A stretch of DNA of 64,000 nucleotides from VAZQ01 sp036557705 (lineage in GTDB: Bacteria > Pseudomonadota > Alphaproteobacteria > Rhizobiales > Xanthobacteraceae), in the NCBI GenBank assembly GCA_036557705.1, contig DATBHB010000124.1, positions 45,766 through 109,765 of the forward strand, written 5' to 3'. Of the stretch, positions 18,785 through 26,314 are shown piece after piece. Made by a program: the position numbers and the translations under genes. How positions within the stretch are numbered: position 1 is the first letter of the stretch; the number at the start of each line of letters is the position of its first letter. A model generated the notes under the pieces. That model made no database searches and was not told the origin of the DNA. It worked only from the letters and a program-made list of their open reading frames with translations.

Positions 18785-19309
18785 TTATTCGATCACCTCG
18801 CCGGCACGGGCGAGTAATGACGTCGATCCGGAGGCGAGGGTCTCGCCATAGCCATGACCATTCATGGCGTTGACATACGTTGCTTGGCGGGCAGCTAACA
18901 TATAACTGAGGCTTGGAAGATTTCGCAGTCGATCCTCGATGCATTGGATCATCTGAACTTGATGTACGTGGCCCTCCAGATCATTTCCGCGTTGCCTGTT
19001 ACAGTGTCGGCAAAGCAAACGAATATTCCTCCGCTCGTTGCCGCCACCATACGAAATCGGTACTAGGTGGTCTTCCTCGATGCTGGTTTCGCTGAGCATG
19101 GTCCGGCATTCGGGTACAGCGCACCTTCGTCCCTGCTCCATAAGAAGTTCAAGACGGATATGCCTCATTAGTGGTTTGCGATATTGAGGATCAATATCCG
19201 CAAGGATAGAGCCACACTCCTTTGCTTTGCTCCAGATTTCCTGATCTAGCTCCTCGTGAACAGACTGTATTCCACGCAGCAAGCCGTCAATCGAACGGTC
19301 GTCCTTCAT
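18785..19309 (-). CDS. HNH endonuclease domain protein
   Basis: 174 residues. An HNH/ββα-metal nuclease fold is seen at about residues 63-110: CAVPEC, EEDHLVPISYGGGNE, NIRLLCRHCNRQRGN, with two CxxC-like pairs binding a structural zinc and DH as the catalytic pair. The ATG overlaps the stop of a tiny upstream frame (ATGA), suggesting coupled translation. Such small HNH proteins occur in restriction, phage packaging and defence settings; nothing here decides which. Together with the two small genes upstream it forms a three-gene unit. Confidence 0.82.
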   Translation of the reverse strand: MKDDRSIDGLLRGIQSVHEELDQEIWSKAKECGSILADIDPQYRKPLMRHIRLELLMEQGRRCAVPECRTMLSETSIEEDHLVPISYGGGNERRNIRLLCRHCNRQRGNDLEGHVHQVQMIQCIEDRLRNLPSLSYMLAARQATYVNAMNGHGYGETLASGSTSLLARAGEVIE

Positions 19310-19446
19310 GCGGCTACCTCAAGATCAACAAGACGCTTTTTCAATTCGGTATCAACGCGAGTTTTCACGGTGCGCAGTCGTCTCAGACTTGCGTCAAGCC
19401 CGTCTAGTTTCGGCCCTTTAGCGAGAATTTCGCATCGCCTCCTCAA
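19306..19446 (-). CDS. Putative 46-residue protein coupled to the HNH gene
   Basis: A short frame lying between the 76-residue gene and the HNH gene, overlapping both. It ends in TGA overlapping the HNH ATG (ATGA) and could start at a TTG at 19446, inside the upstream gene. The C-terminal part is charged and helical (SLRRLRTVKTRVDTELKKRL). There is no ATG in frame, so the start, and whether it is made at all, are uncertain. The double overlap is what supports it. Confidence 0.4.
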   Translation of the reverse strand: MRRRCEILAKGPKLDGLDASLRRLRTVKTRVDTELKKRLVDLEVAA

Positions 19447-19648
19447 CGAACTCAAGTATTTTGTTGAGGTCTTCGTGGAGTTGACGAAGCGTATCGGAAG
19501 CTAGCCGTTTATAACCACCCCTTTCTAATGCCTGCTTCACGCGCCGCATACGCTCCTCGATGCTGACGGAAGCGGCCTCTGCAAATTCGGCCGCTTCGTT
19601 CGGTGATTGCGCATTCACGCCGAAGAGCGATCCAAAGAAGTTTAACAT
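19418..19648 (-). CDS. Hypothetical protein, first gene of the HNH unit
   Basis: 76 residues from ATG 19648 with a strong GAGGGGA ribosome binding site. It starts with a hydrophobic stretch (MLNFFGSLFGVNAQS) and continues as charged helices (SIEERMRRVKQALERGG and LHEDLNKILEFVEEAM). I do not recognise the family. An in-frame extension to 19759 lacks good start signals. It is the first of three overlapping minus-strand genes ending in the HNH nuclease. Confidence 0.6.
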   Translation of the reverse strand: MLNFFGSLFGVNAQSPNEAAEFAEAASVSIEERMRRVKQALERGGYKRLASDTLRQLHEDLNKILEFVEEAMRNSR

Positions 19649-19888
19649 CGAGTCCCCTCGCCAAATGGTTTCCCCAGAGAAAAAATTTCGACGCGAAATG
19701 TGGCTTTGGGGAGGCAAGCCGATGGTTTGAAGCCGTGCCGAGAATGAGCTAAATCGCAATCGATGGAAATGTCCAACGGCTTCTGCATTAGGTCAGACGC
19801 GGGCGCTGGCCGCCTCATGTCCGCAGGATCTCCAGCACCGACCACGCTTGATACCGCGGCATGCATCTGCGGGGATCGCAACAAAAGG

Positions 19889-20407
19889 TCAAAACACCGC
19901 GTCCAGCAGCACACCCATCAACAGCGCGGGTTCGCTCCCGCGGTTGATCCAATAATGATTGGTTCCGCGCTGGATAACCACGTCGAGCGGCCGCACTGGA
20001 ATTTCATCGCCCTCGTCGAGGAGCAGCGAGACTTGTCCCCGGAGCAGCACGACATAATCGATGGTTCGCGTGGTGTGCATGGCCGGATGCCGGCGCGTAT
20101 CGACCTGACAGTGCGAGGCCTGCATTGCCGCGAATATCGCCTTGACCGACTGCTTGTAACTTTCCGTCGAAATATCACCCTGCGGCGGAATCGCGAAATA
20201 GCGGAAAATGGTCCCGCAGGACGGCGGCTCAAGCCGCGCAGGAGCCGTATCGAACGCGTAGAACTCGTCGCAGCGGGCCGGCATCGTGCTCGTGCTCCAG
20301 AAATCCGCAAGACCGATCTCATTGATCGTGACCGCAATGTCCTCGGCGAGAACGGATCTCCCATCTTCCGCGCGCTTGGTGATGATGCGTCGAAACGCTG
20401 GAACCAT
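19889..20407 (-). CDS. Cupin domain protein
   Basis: 172 residues from ATG 20407, with an AGGAGAGG ribosome binding site. A single C-terminal cupin barrel is recognisable (HPAMHTTRTIDYVVLLRGQV, then DVVIQRGTNHYWINRG), with the metal-binding histidines and glutamine-type positions of the fold. Many such proteins act on or sense small acids. It is the last gene of the 19.9-27.0 kb cluster, 130 bases after the previous cupin. Confidence 0.8.
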   Translation of the reverse strand: MVPAFRRIITKRAEDGRSVLAEDIAVTINEIGLADFWSTSTMPARCDEFYAFDTAPARLEPPSCGTIFRYFAIPPQGDISTESYKQSVKAIFAAMQASHCQVDTRRHPAMHTTRTIDYVVLLRGQVSLLLDEGDEIPVRPLDVVIQRGTNHYWINRGSEPALLMGVLLDAVF

Positions 20408-20537
20408 CGGACCTCTCCTGGGCATTAACGGCGTGGCTTCTCCGGATCGGAGCGCATCATGGCCGTCCTCCACAACCAAGGAGGGCACCCATGCGGCATG
20501 GCGGGCAGCGGTCGTTGTGCCCTAGCCGGCTGCCGGG

Positions 20538-21209
20538 CTACGTCGAAACGCTACGTCGAAACACAATCGGTGCGTCGACGAAAATCTTGTACTGCTGCGA
20601 GCGCGGCTTAACCTTGTCGGCTTCATTGACGTATTGGATCGAACTTTTGCCGAGGAGATCACGCGGCAGAATGAGGACGCGGATGAAGCGAGTCGGACGG
20701 TCGGGCGCCGCCTGCGCAAACACCGGATCGAGGCCGGCCTCGTACCAGGCTTCGCCCGGAGCGTAGTGCATCGAGTCCCCGAGCGTGTCGATGCGGATCG
20801 CCCCCTCGATCAGGCAGCGGATACCGGGGCCCTGATGGCGATGGAGATAAGCGCAGCCGCCCGGCGGAAAGCCCACGCTGTCGCCGCGCCAGAGGAGATC
20901 GCCGTCGGGAAGGCTCGAAAGCGAAGCTGAAAGCTTCAGTGACGATCGAGCCCCGCCGCCGGTGCAAAGGTTTTCCGGCGTATCTGGAGGCGCGAGTTCG
21001 AAGCGCCAGCAGGTCGCGCCACCATTGGCGGGCGCGAGCACCGCCTCGGCTTCGCTGTGCCAAGCCTGCTCCGACGATACCTTCTGACGGCCGATCGCAA
21101 CGCTTCCGAGCAGCACGAAAATCATCCGCGGCAGCGGCCGCATGGCCGTTTCCGGCGCACCGGGGGCCAAAACATCCTCGTAAAGCCGCAGCACCGGATG
21201 CACCCCCAT
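20538..21209 (-). CDS. Cupin-like protein
   Basis: 223 residues. The central part PPGGCAYLHRHQGPGIRCLIEGAIRID and APGEAWYEAGLDPVFAQ is a cupin signature (GxYxHxH, then E, then PG). The N-terminal part is unfamiliar. The ATG lies seven bases after the stop of the binding-protein gene, so it is in the same operon. It could be an isomerase, dioxygenase or ligand sensor for the transported compound. Confidence 0.75.
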   Translation of the reverse strand: MGVHPVLRLYEDVLAPGAPETAMRPLPRMIFVLLGSVAIGRQKVSSEQAWHSEAEAVLAPANGGATCWRFELAPPDTPENLCTGGGARSSLKLSASLSSLPDGDLLWRGDSVGFPPGGCAYLHRHQGPGIRCLIEGAIRIDTLGDSMHYAPGEAWYEAGLDPVFAQAAPDRPTRFIRVLILPRDLLGKSSIQYVNEADKVKPRSQQYKIFVDAPIVFRRSVST

Positions 21210-21215
21210 CCGCCC

Positions 21216-22196
21216 CTACAATTTCGGGATGGCGGCGCGCTCGATCAGGTCGCGCCATTTCTTCACGTCGGCCTCATAGCGCGCCTCGATTTCCTCCGGC
21301 GAGCTTGCCTTGGCTTCGATGCCGAGGTCGGCATATTTGGCCTTGAGCTCCGGGCTTTCCAGAATTTCCCGTACTGCCCGATTGAGCAAACTGATAATCG
21401 GGGCGGGCGCCTTTGCCGGCGCGCATAAGGCGTTCCACGATTTGACTTCATAACCGGGCACTTCGGCTTCGGCGACCGTCGGCACGTCCGGCAAGAACGG
21501 CGAGCGTTCGAGCCCGGATGTCGCGATGGCGCGCAATTTCCCATCCTGGAGCTGGCCCTTCATGGCGGCGTAGAAATCGACCATCAATGCCAGGTCATTG
21601 CGCAGAATCGCAACGATGATTTCCGGCGTGTTGCGGTAGGTCACGAGTTCGATATTCACGTGCGCAAGCGATTTCAGAAGCGCGGCGCCGAGCTGCTGCG
21701 TGCTTCCCACCAGAATCGTGCCGATATTGAGCTTTCCGGGCGCCTCCCGCGCGCCGGCAAGCACATCGGCGATGGTGCGGAGCTGCGAATTCGCGTTTGT
21801 CGCGAACACCAGATCGAAATAACCGAGCGACGAAATCGGCTTGAAATCTCTCGCCGGGTGATAGGGCAGCGATCGATAGATCGCTTCGCTGATTGCCGTC
21901 CCATTGGTTAGAAGCCCGAGCGTATAGCCGTCGGGCGCCGCGCTGGCGATCGCGCGGCCGGCCAGGATGCCTCCCGGGCCCGGCTGGTTCTCGATCACAA
22001 AGCGCTGGCCGAGCTTGTCTCCGAGCTTGTCGGCGGCAAGGCGCGCGGTTGCGTCGGCAACGCCTCCCGCCGAGAACGGCAGGATCAGGCGCACCGGCCG
22101 GGTGGGATAATTTTGCGCACGCGCAAGCCGAGGCAGCGCGATCGTCACGGCGCTTGCCGCCGCACCCGAAAACTGCCGGCGGGTGATGCTGCTCAT
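21216..22196 (-). CDS. TctC/Bug-family substrate-binding protein
   Basis: 326 residues. A twin-arginine-like signal (MSSITRRQFSGAAASAVTIALPRLARA) leads to YPTRPVRLILPFSAGGVADATARL, the classic Bug/TctC N-terminus, then NQPGPGGILAGRAIA and AAPDGYTLGLL. It binds a small carboxylate or similar ligand in the periplasm. Its ATG overlaps the stop of the ABC ATPase gene by four bases. A TctC-type protein inside an ABC operon, without TctAB, is unusual. The longer open frame upstream runs across the ATPase gene and is a shadow. Confidence 0.9.
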   Translation of the reverse strand: MSSITRRQFSGAAASAVTIALPRLARAQNYPTRPVRLILPFSAGGVADATARLAADKLGDKLGQRFVIENQPGPGGILAGRAIASAAPDGYTLGLLTNGTAISEAIYRSLPYHPARDFKPISSLGYFDLVFATNANSQLRTIADVLAGAREAPGKLNIGTILVGSTQQLGAALLKSLAHVNIELVTYRNTPEIIVAILRNDLALMVDFYAAMKGQLQDGKLRAIATSGLERSPFLPDVPTVAEAEVPGYEVKSWNALCAPAKAPAPIISLLNRAVREILESPELKAKYADLGIEAKASSPEEIEARYEADVKKWRDLIERAAIPKL

Positions 22197-22969
22197 GTCA
22201 CCTTCTCCTCGATTACGCTTTGCCGCACGTCGTCCTCGATAAGCCGCCAGATGTGATCGACATAGGAGACAAATTCGCTCGTGCGCTTCATCGCCAGCGC
22301 GCGAGGGCGCGGCAGGTCGATCTTGACGCTTTCCTGGAGGCGCCCGGGCCGGCGGGCGAAGACCAGGACGCGATCGGAGAGAAACACCGCCTCGTCGATC
22401 TGGTGAGTGACGAACAGCACGGTCTTGCGTCCCTGCTCCCAGATGTGCAGCAGCTCGGTCTGCATGATTTCCCGGGTCTGCGCATCGAGCGAGGAGAACG
22501 GCTCGTCCATCAGCAGGATTTCCGGATCGATGGCGAGCGCGCGAGCGAGGTTGACGCGCTGGCGCATCCCGCCTGAGAGCTGGCGTGGATAGTAGTTCTC
22601 GAACCCTTCGAGCCCGACAAGTTTGAGAAGATCGAGGGTGCGGCGGCGCTCGGCGGCGCCGGCATTCCCGGCGATTTCCGGGCCGATCGATGCATTGGTG
22701 AGCACGCTTCGCCACGGCAGCAGGTTGTCGGTCTGGAATACGAAGCCGCGGTCGCCGCCGGGCCCGCGCACCGCACGGCCATCGATGAGCACCTCGCCCG
22801 CGCTCGCCGGTTCGAGGCCCGCAACGATGCGCAGAAAGGTGGTCTTGCCGCAGCCCGAGGGGCCTACCACCGACACGAACCCACCGCGGTCGATGGTGAC
22901 ATCGATGCCGTGCAACGCTTCGAGCGCACCGAAGAATTTGCTCAGGTGCTGGACGGTTAATTCACGCAT
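22193..22969 (-). CDS. ABC transporter ATPase, nitrate/sulfonate/taurine type
   Basis: 258 residues. Walker A is GPSGCGKTT, the signature is LSGGMRQR, Walker B is ILLMDEPFSSLD, and the H-loop is in FVTHQIDEAV. It resembles SsuB/TauB/NrtD. It powers import together with the permease at 23183-23974 and one or both NMT1-type binding proteins upstream. It is separated from the permease by a 213-base repeat-bearing gap, which is unusual inside an operon. Confidence 0.94.
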   Translation of the reverse strand: MRELTVQHLSKFFGALEALHGIDVTIDRGGFVSVVGPSGCGKTTFLRIVAGLEPASAGEVLIDGRAVRGPGGDRGFVFQTDNLLPWRSVLTNASIGPEIAGNAGAAERRRTLDLLKLVGLEGFENYYPRQLSGGMRQRVNLARALAIDPEILLMDEPFSSLDAQTREIMQTELLHIWEQGRKTVLFVTHQIDEAVFLSDRVLVFARRPGRLQESVKIDLPRPRALAMKRTSEFVSYVDHIWRLIEDDVRQSVIEEKVT

Positions 22970-23006
22970 GTCGGAGTAGATTTCGCTGACGTTTGCTCAC
23001 TTGCTG

Positions 23007-23147
23007 TTGTCGTCCCGGCCAAGCGAGTCGCGGGTCATAACCCGCGGAGAGCGCGAGCCGGGACCCATCGCTCAGCGCGCGGGGAAAGCTAGGTCCCGGA
23101 TCGCCCTCACCGGACCTTCGGTCCGGTTCCGGCGTCCGGGACGACAA
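23007..23147. repeat. Dispersed palindromic element between permease and ATPase genes
   Basis: TTGTCGTCCCGG (23007-23018) and CCGGGACGACAA (23136-23147) are perfect 12-base inverted arms; between them are further mirrored pieces (GCCGGGACCC / GGTCCCGG and ACCGGACC / GGTCCGGT). This looks like a mobile REP-type unit of the GTCGTCCCGG kind common in rhizobial genomes. It splits an otherwise tight operon. Confidence 0.75.
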
Positions 23148-23182
23148 TAAGAGTGTGTGACTCGACATGAACGAAACGCGCC

Positions 23183-23974
23183 TTAATCCTTCGTCCACGG
23201 TACAAGCCTTGTTTCAAGCCAGCTGAAGCCTGCGGTCATCAGAATGCCGGCGACTGCGAGCACGACCACGCCGGCGAACAGGTCCGGCATGTTGAAAGCA
23301 TCCGACGACGCGCTGATCAGCCGGCCTAAGCCCGCACGCGACCCGAACAGTTCCGCGACTACGACGCCGATCAAGCCTCGCCCGATGCCAAGCTTGAGCC
23401 CGGCCAGAATGAAGGGCACCGCGGACGGCAGCGCCAGCTTGAAAAATATCTGCCGCGGGCTCGCGCCGAATGAACGCAGCATTTCGATGAGCCGTTCGCT
23501 GGTGGTACGCAGGCCAGCCTCGGTATTGATCGCGACCGGAAAGAAGACGAGAAGCACGACAATCAGCACCTTCGACCAGATGCCGATGCCGAACCAGAGG
23601 ATGAAGAGCGGGGCAAGCGCAATCGTCGGCGTGGCGTAAAGCCCCGAGACCCAGGGCGTCATTGCCTGTTTGACACGCGCGCTGTTTGCCATCGCGAGGC
23701 CGGCGGCGATACCGAGCACGCTCGCGATAGCATAACCGAGCGCAAATTCGGCGCTGCTGATTCCAAGATGACGCCACAGCTCGCCGCTTTTCGCGAGCGC
23801 GACGATCGCCGCGATGATCTGCGTCGGCGCCGCCAGGAACAGCGCATTGGCGACCACGACCCGGCTGACGAATTCCCAGAGCAGCAGACCGCCAAGCACC
23901 GAGAGCATGCCGGCCACGGGGAAGCGGCGCGGGCGCTTCTCTCGGGTGACCTCCTTCTGTATCGCCTTCTGCAC
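23183..23974 (-). CDS. ABC transporter permease, nitrate/sulfonate/taurine type
   Basis: 263 residues with about six membrane segments after a basic N-terminus. The BPD_transp_1 coupling motif is EMLRSFGASPRQIFFKLALP (EAA loop). It resembles SsuC/TauC. Twenty-eight bases separate its start from the stop of the upstream binding-protein gene, so it belongs to the same transcript. It forms the membrane pore of the importer in this cluster. Confidence 0.93.
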   Translation of the reverse strand: MQKAIQKEVTREKRPRRFPVAGMLSVLGGLLLWEFVSRVVVANALFLAAPTQIIAAIVALAKSGELWRHLGISSAEFALGYAIASVLGIAAGLAMANSARVKQAMTPWVSGLYATPTIALAPLFILWFGIGIWSKVLIVVLLVFFPVAINTEAGLRTTSERLIEMLRSFGASPRQIFFKLALPSAVPFILAGLKLGIGRGLIGVVVAELFGSRAGLGRLISASSDAFNMPDLFAGVVVLAVAGILMTAGFSWLETRLVPWTKD

Positions 23975-24002
23975 TGGACCACCTTCCGGCGTCCGCCGAT
24001 CG

Positions 24003-25223
24003 CTAGTCGGTGACCTGGGTCACGCCCGGCAGGAAGAGCCGCTCCGGCGAAAAACCGGCGGGCACGTCTCCGAGTTGCTGCAACGCTTCGACTACGGCGC
24101 CGATCCTTCTCCGCGACACTTTCCCGGTCGGTTCGAATAAATTATGCATGCGCAGGAAATCGTAGGAGCGCTCGACGTCCTCCTGTTTCGTTTTGCTCCG
24201 CGCGACCAAGAGGCTCACCGCCTCCTCACGATGGCTCGAGTCATCGAACCAGGCGATACCTTTGCCGACCGCCGTGAGGAAGCGCTCAATTGTCTTCGGG
24301 TGTGCCGCCGCCCAGGGTCGATTGACCGCCATTCCGGCGAACGGCATGTCCGGCAGCACATCGAAAGTGAATCCGAGATTGGTGAACCCCGCGCCTTCAG
24401 CGTAGAAGTTGAACGGCACGGTGAGAATCGCCGCATCGACCGCGCCCGACTGGAGCGCCGAGAACCGAGCGCTGGTCGCGCCGGCAAAGACAAAATCGTA
24501 ACCGCCAGGCTTGAGCCCGCTCGCGGTCAGCATGCGCTCGGTGAAGATGCGCGTAATGTCCTTCGGCCCGCCGATGATGATCGTCTTGCCTTTAAGGTCA
24601 GCCGTCCGCTTGATCGTGGGCTTGGCGAGAAGCGCATAGGGAGGCGCCTGGATCAGGATGCGCACGATGGCGAGAGAGGCGCCCTTATCGATGGCGCGGA
24701 TCGGATCGACGAGGCCTGCGCTCGGGGCGATGTTGAGCGAGCCCGCGGTGAGCTGCTGAATAACCGAAGCATTCGATTGCGAAAAGATGATTTCTGGCTT
24801 GACCTCGGCAGCATCGAAATAACCGTTCTTCTCGGCGATATAGAGCGGCCACAGGCTCGCCGACGCGGCATCGACCGATCCGGCGACGATGCTCTCGGCG
24901 GCCTGCCCCGCCGGCGCGAGGAGGAGAGCCAGGGTAATGCAGAAAATGACTGTTACTAGAGGCACAGCGTTGCCGCGAACTCGGTGGGCTCCCTCTCCCC
25001 GGAGGGGAGAGGGTTGGGGTAAGGGGGGTCGCATGTCTCGATTAGGAACCCCCTCACCCGCCCGCACTAAAAGCGCGAGCGACCTCTCCCACACAGCGCG
25101 TCGAACACGCGCGTAAACGCGCTGATGGGGGAGAGGTGGCGTTTGCGGCACGCCAGTCGAAATGTTCACCGATCGGTTCAAGTCAACGGGAAAGCCGTCC
25201 AGCACTTGGGCCACACGTACCAT
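24003..25223 (-). CDS. NMT1/SsuA-type solute-binding protein, copy 2, with in-frame repeat
   Basis: 406 residues from ATG 25223, which has an AGGGTAAG ribosome binding site 14 bases after the stop of copy 1. The mature part (AAESIVAGSVDAASASLWPLYIAEKNGYF ...) is an NMT1-like periplasmic binding protein, clearly a paralogue of copy 1 (shared DPI.AIDKGA, FAGATSAR, LFLPGVTQ-type blocks, same C-terminal PGVTQ..D). Residues about 29-85 are encoded by a CCCTCTCCCC-type repeat, so the hydrophobic signal segment VTVIFCITLALLLAPAG begins near residue 90. ATG 25034 and GTG 24965 are later start options. Confidence 0.86.
   Translation of the reverse strand: MVRVAQVLDGFPVDLNRSVNISTGVPQTPPLPHQRVYARVRRAVWERSLALLVRAGEGVPNRDMRPPLPQPSPLRGEGAHRVRGNAVPLVTVIFCITLALLLAPAGQAAESIVAGSVDAASASLWPLYIAEKNGYFDAAEVKPEIIFSQSNASVIQQLTAGSLNIAPSAGLVDPIRAIDKGASLAIVRILIQAPPYALLAKPTIKRTADLKGKTIIIGGPKDITRIFTERMLTASGLKPGGYDFVFAGATSARFSALQSGAVDAAILTVPFNFYAEGAGFTNLGFTFDVLPDMPFAGMAVNRPWAAAHPKTIERFLTAVGKGIAWFDDSSHREEAVSLLVARSKTKQEDVERSYDFLRMHNLFEPTGKVSRRRIGAVVEALQQLGDVPAGFSPERLFLPGVTQVTD
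24976..25140. repeat. CCCTCTCCCC-type palindromic repeat inside a binding-protein gene
   Basis: It contains GGCTCCCTCTCCCCGGAGG followed by the near-complement GGGGAGAGGG, then TTGGGGTAAGGGG mirrored by CCCCCTCACCC, and at the far end GACCTCTCCC mirrored by GGGGGAGAGGT. The first part, ACTCGGTGxGCTCCCTCTCC, recurs at 57345-57365. It is translated in frame as part of the minus-strand binding protein. Confidence 0.78.
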
Positions 25224-25236
25224 TGGTCTTACCCTA

Positions 25237-26313
25237 TTAATCCATCATCTGGGTCACGCCCGGCAGAAGCATTCGCTCGATCGTGAGCGAGCCTGATACG
25301 TCGCCCAGTTCACGCAGCGCCGCGAGCAGCGCGTCCATCTTGCTCTTCGACACCTTTCCGGTCGGATCGAAGAACTTGTGATCGATGAGGAAGTCGTAGG
25401 CCTTGGCGATATCTTCCTGCTTCTGCTTGCTGGCTTCGGTCATGATGGCGATGGCCTCGCTGCGGTTGTTCCTGTCGAGGAACCAAGCCATGCTCTTGTT
25501 GTGGACCGAGAGCAGCCGGTCGAGCAGCGGGCGATTTTTTGCCGCCCAATTGGTGTTCACAACCGCGCCGCTGAACGGCAGATCCGGCGTGTAATCGATG
25601 GTGAGGCCGAGATTCGCATATCCCGCGCTTTCCGCATAGAAATTAAATGGCGGGATCAACACGGTGGCGTCGATCGCACCAGCCTGCAGCGCGGCATAGC
25701 GCGCCGAGGTCGCGCCGGCATAGACCTGATCGAACTCGTTCGGCTTGATCCCGTTCGCCGCCAGCATCCGCTCGACGTAGATTTTCGTGATCCCTTTCGG
25801 GCCATCGAGCATCATGGTCTTGCCCTTGAGCTCCTTGAGGCTCTTGATCGAGGGCTTGGCAATTACGGCATAGGGGGGCGATTGGATCTCGAGCCGCACG
25901 ATTGCAATCGGCGCGCCCTTGTCGATCGCATAAATCGGATCGACGATCCCGGTCGAGAGCGCCGCATCGAGCGAGCCCGCTGCAAGCTGCTGGACCAGCG
26001 CTCCGCTCGACGGCGTGAAGATCATGTCGAGCTTTATGTTTGCATCGGCGTAATAGCCCTTCTTGAGCCCGACATAGATCGGCCAGTGCGTGGCCGAAGT
26101 CGATCCGACCAGGCCGATCGTAATCGTCTCCGCCCGCGCTTGCGGAACGACCCCCGCGAAAAGCCCGATCGCCAGCGCGATAAAACGCACAGCTGCGTGG
26201 GGTGGGCAAAATCGCCTGACGAGGCCTATCCCTGTGGGAAACGGCACATCGCGATTTTGCCCACGCGGTCCCCTTGCCATAGGTTGCGCATACTTATAGG
26301 GGCCGATCTTCAT
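25237..26313 (-). CDS. NMT1/SsuA-type solute-binding protein, copy 1, with in-frame repeat
   Basis: 358 residues from ATG 26313, with an AGGGTGAT ribosome binding site and the isochorismatase-like stop just two bases upstream. Residues about 14-38 come from a palindromic repeat read in frame; the hydrophobic signal segment (VRFIALAIGLFAGVVPQARA) follows. The mature part ETITIGLVGSTSATHWPIYVGLKKGYY fits NMT1-like binding proteins of nitrate/sulfonate-type importers. It is a tandem paralogue of the next gene. The ligand is unknown. Confidence 0.87.
   Translation of the reverse strand: MKIGPYKYAQPMARGPRGQNRDVPFPTGIGLVRRFCPPHAAVRFIALAIGLFAGVVPQARAETITIGLVGSTSATHWPIYVGLKKGYYADANIKLDMIFTPSSGALVQQLAAGSLDAALSTGIVDPIYAIDKGAPIAIVRLEIQSPPYAVIAKPSIKSLKELKGKTMMLDGPKGITKIYVERMLAANGIKPNEFDQVYAGATSARYAALQAGAIDATVLIPPFNFYAESAGYANLGLTIDYTPDLPFSGAVVNTNWAAKNRPLLDRLLSVHNKSMAWFLDRNNRSEAIAIMTEASKQKQEDIAKAYDFLIDHKFFDPTGKVSKSKMDALLAALRELGDVSGSLTIERMLLPGVTQMMD
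26199..26272. repeat. Palindromic repeat (GGTGGGCAAAATCGC family), short copy
   Basis: GGTGGGCAAAATCGC (26201-26215) and GCGATTTTGCCCAC (26251-26264) are inverted arms around a 35-base centre, followed by GCGGTCC. It is a shorter relative of the unit at 15706-15867 and is read in frame by the binding-protein gene. Both copies encode the peptide GPRGQNR. Confidence 0.84.
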
Positions 26314-26314
26314 A

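Noticed and set aside
22197..22715. N-terminal extension of the binding-protein gene at 21216-22196
   Set aside because: It overlaps the ABC ATPase coding sequence in another frame; the signal peptide at MSSITRRQF fixes the start.
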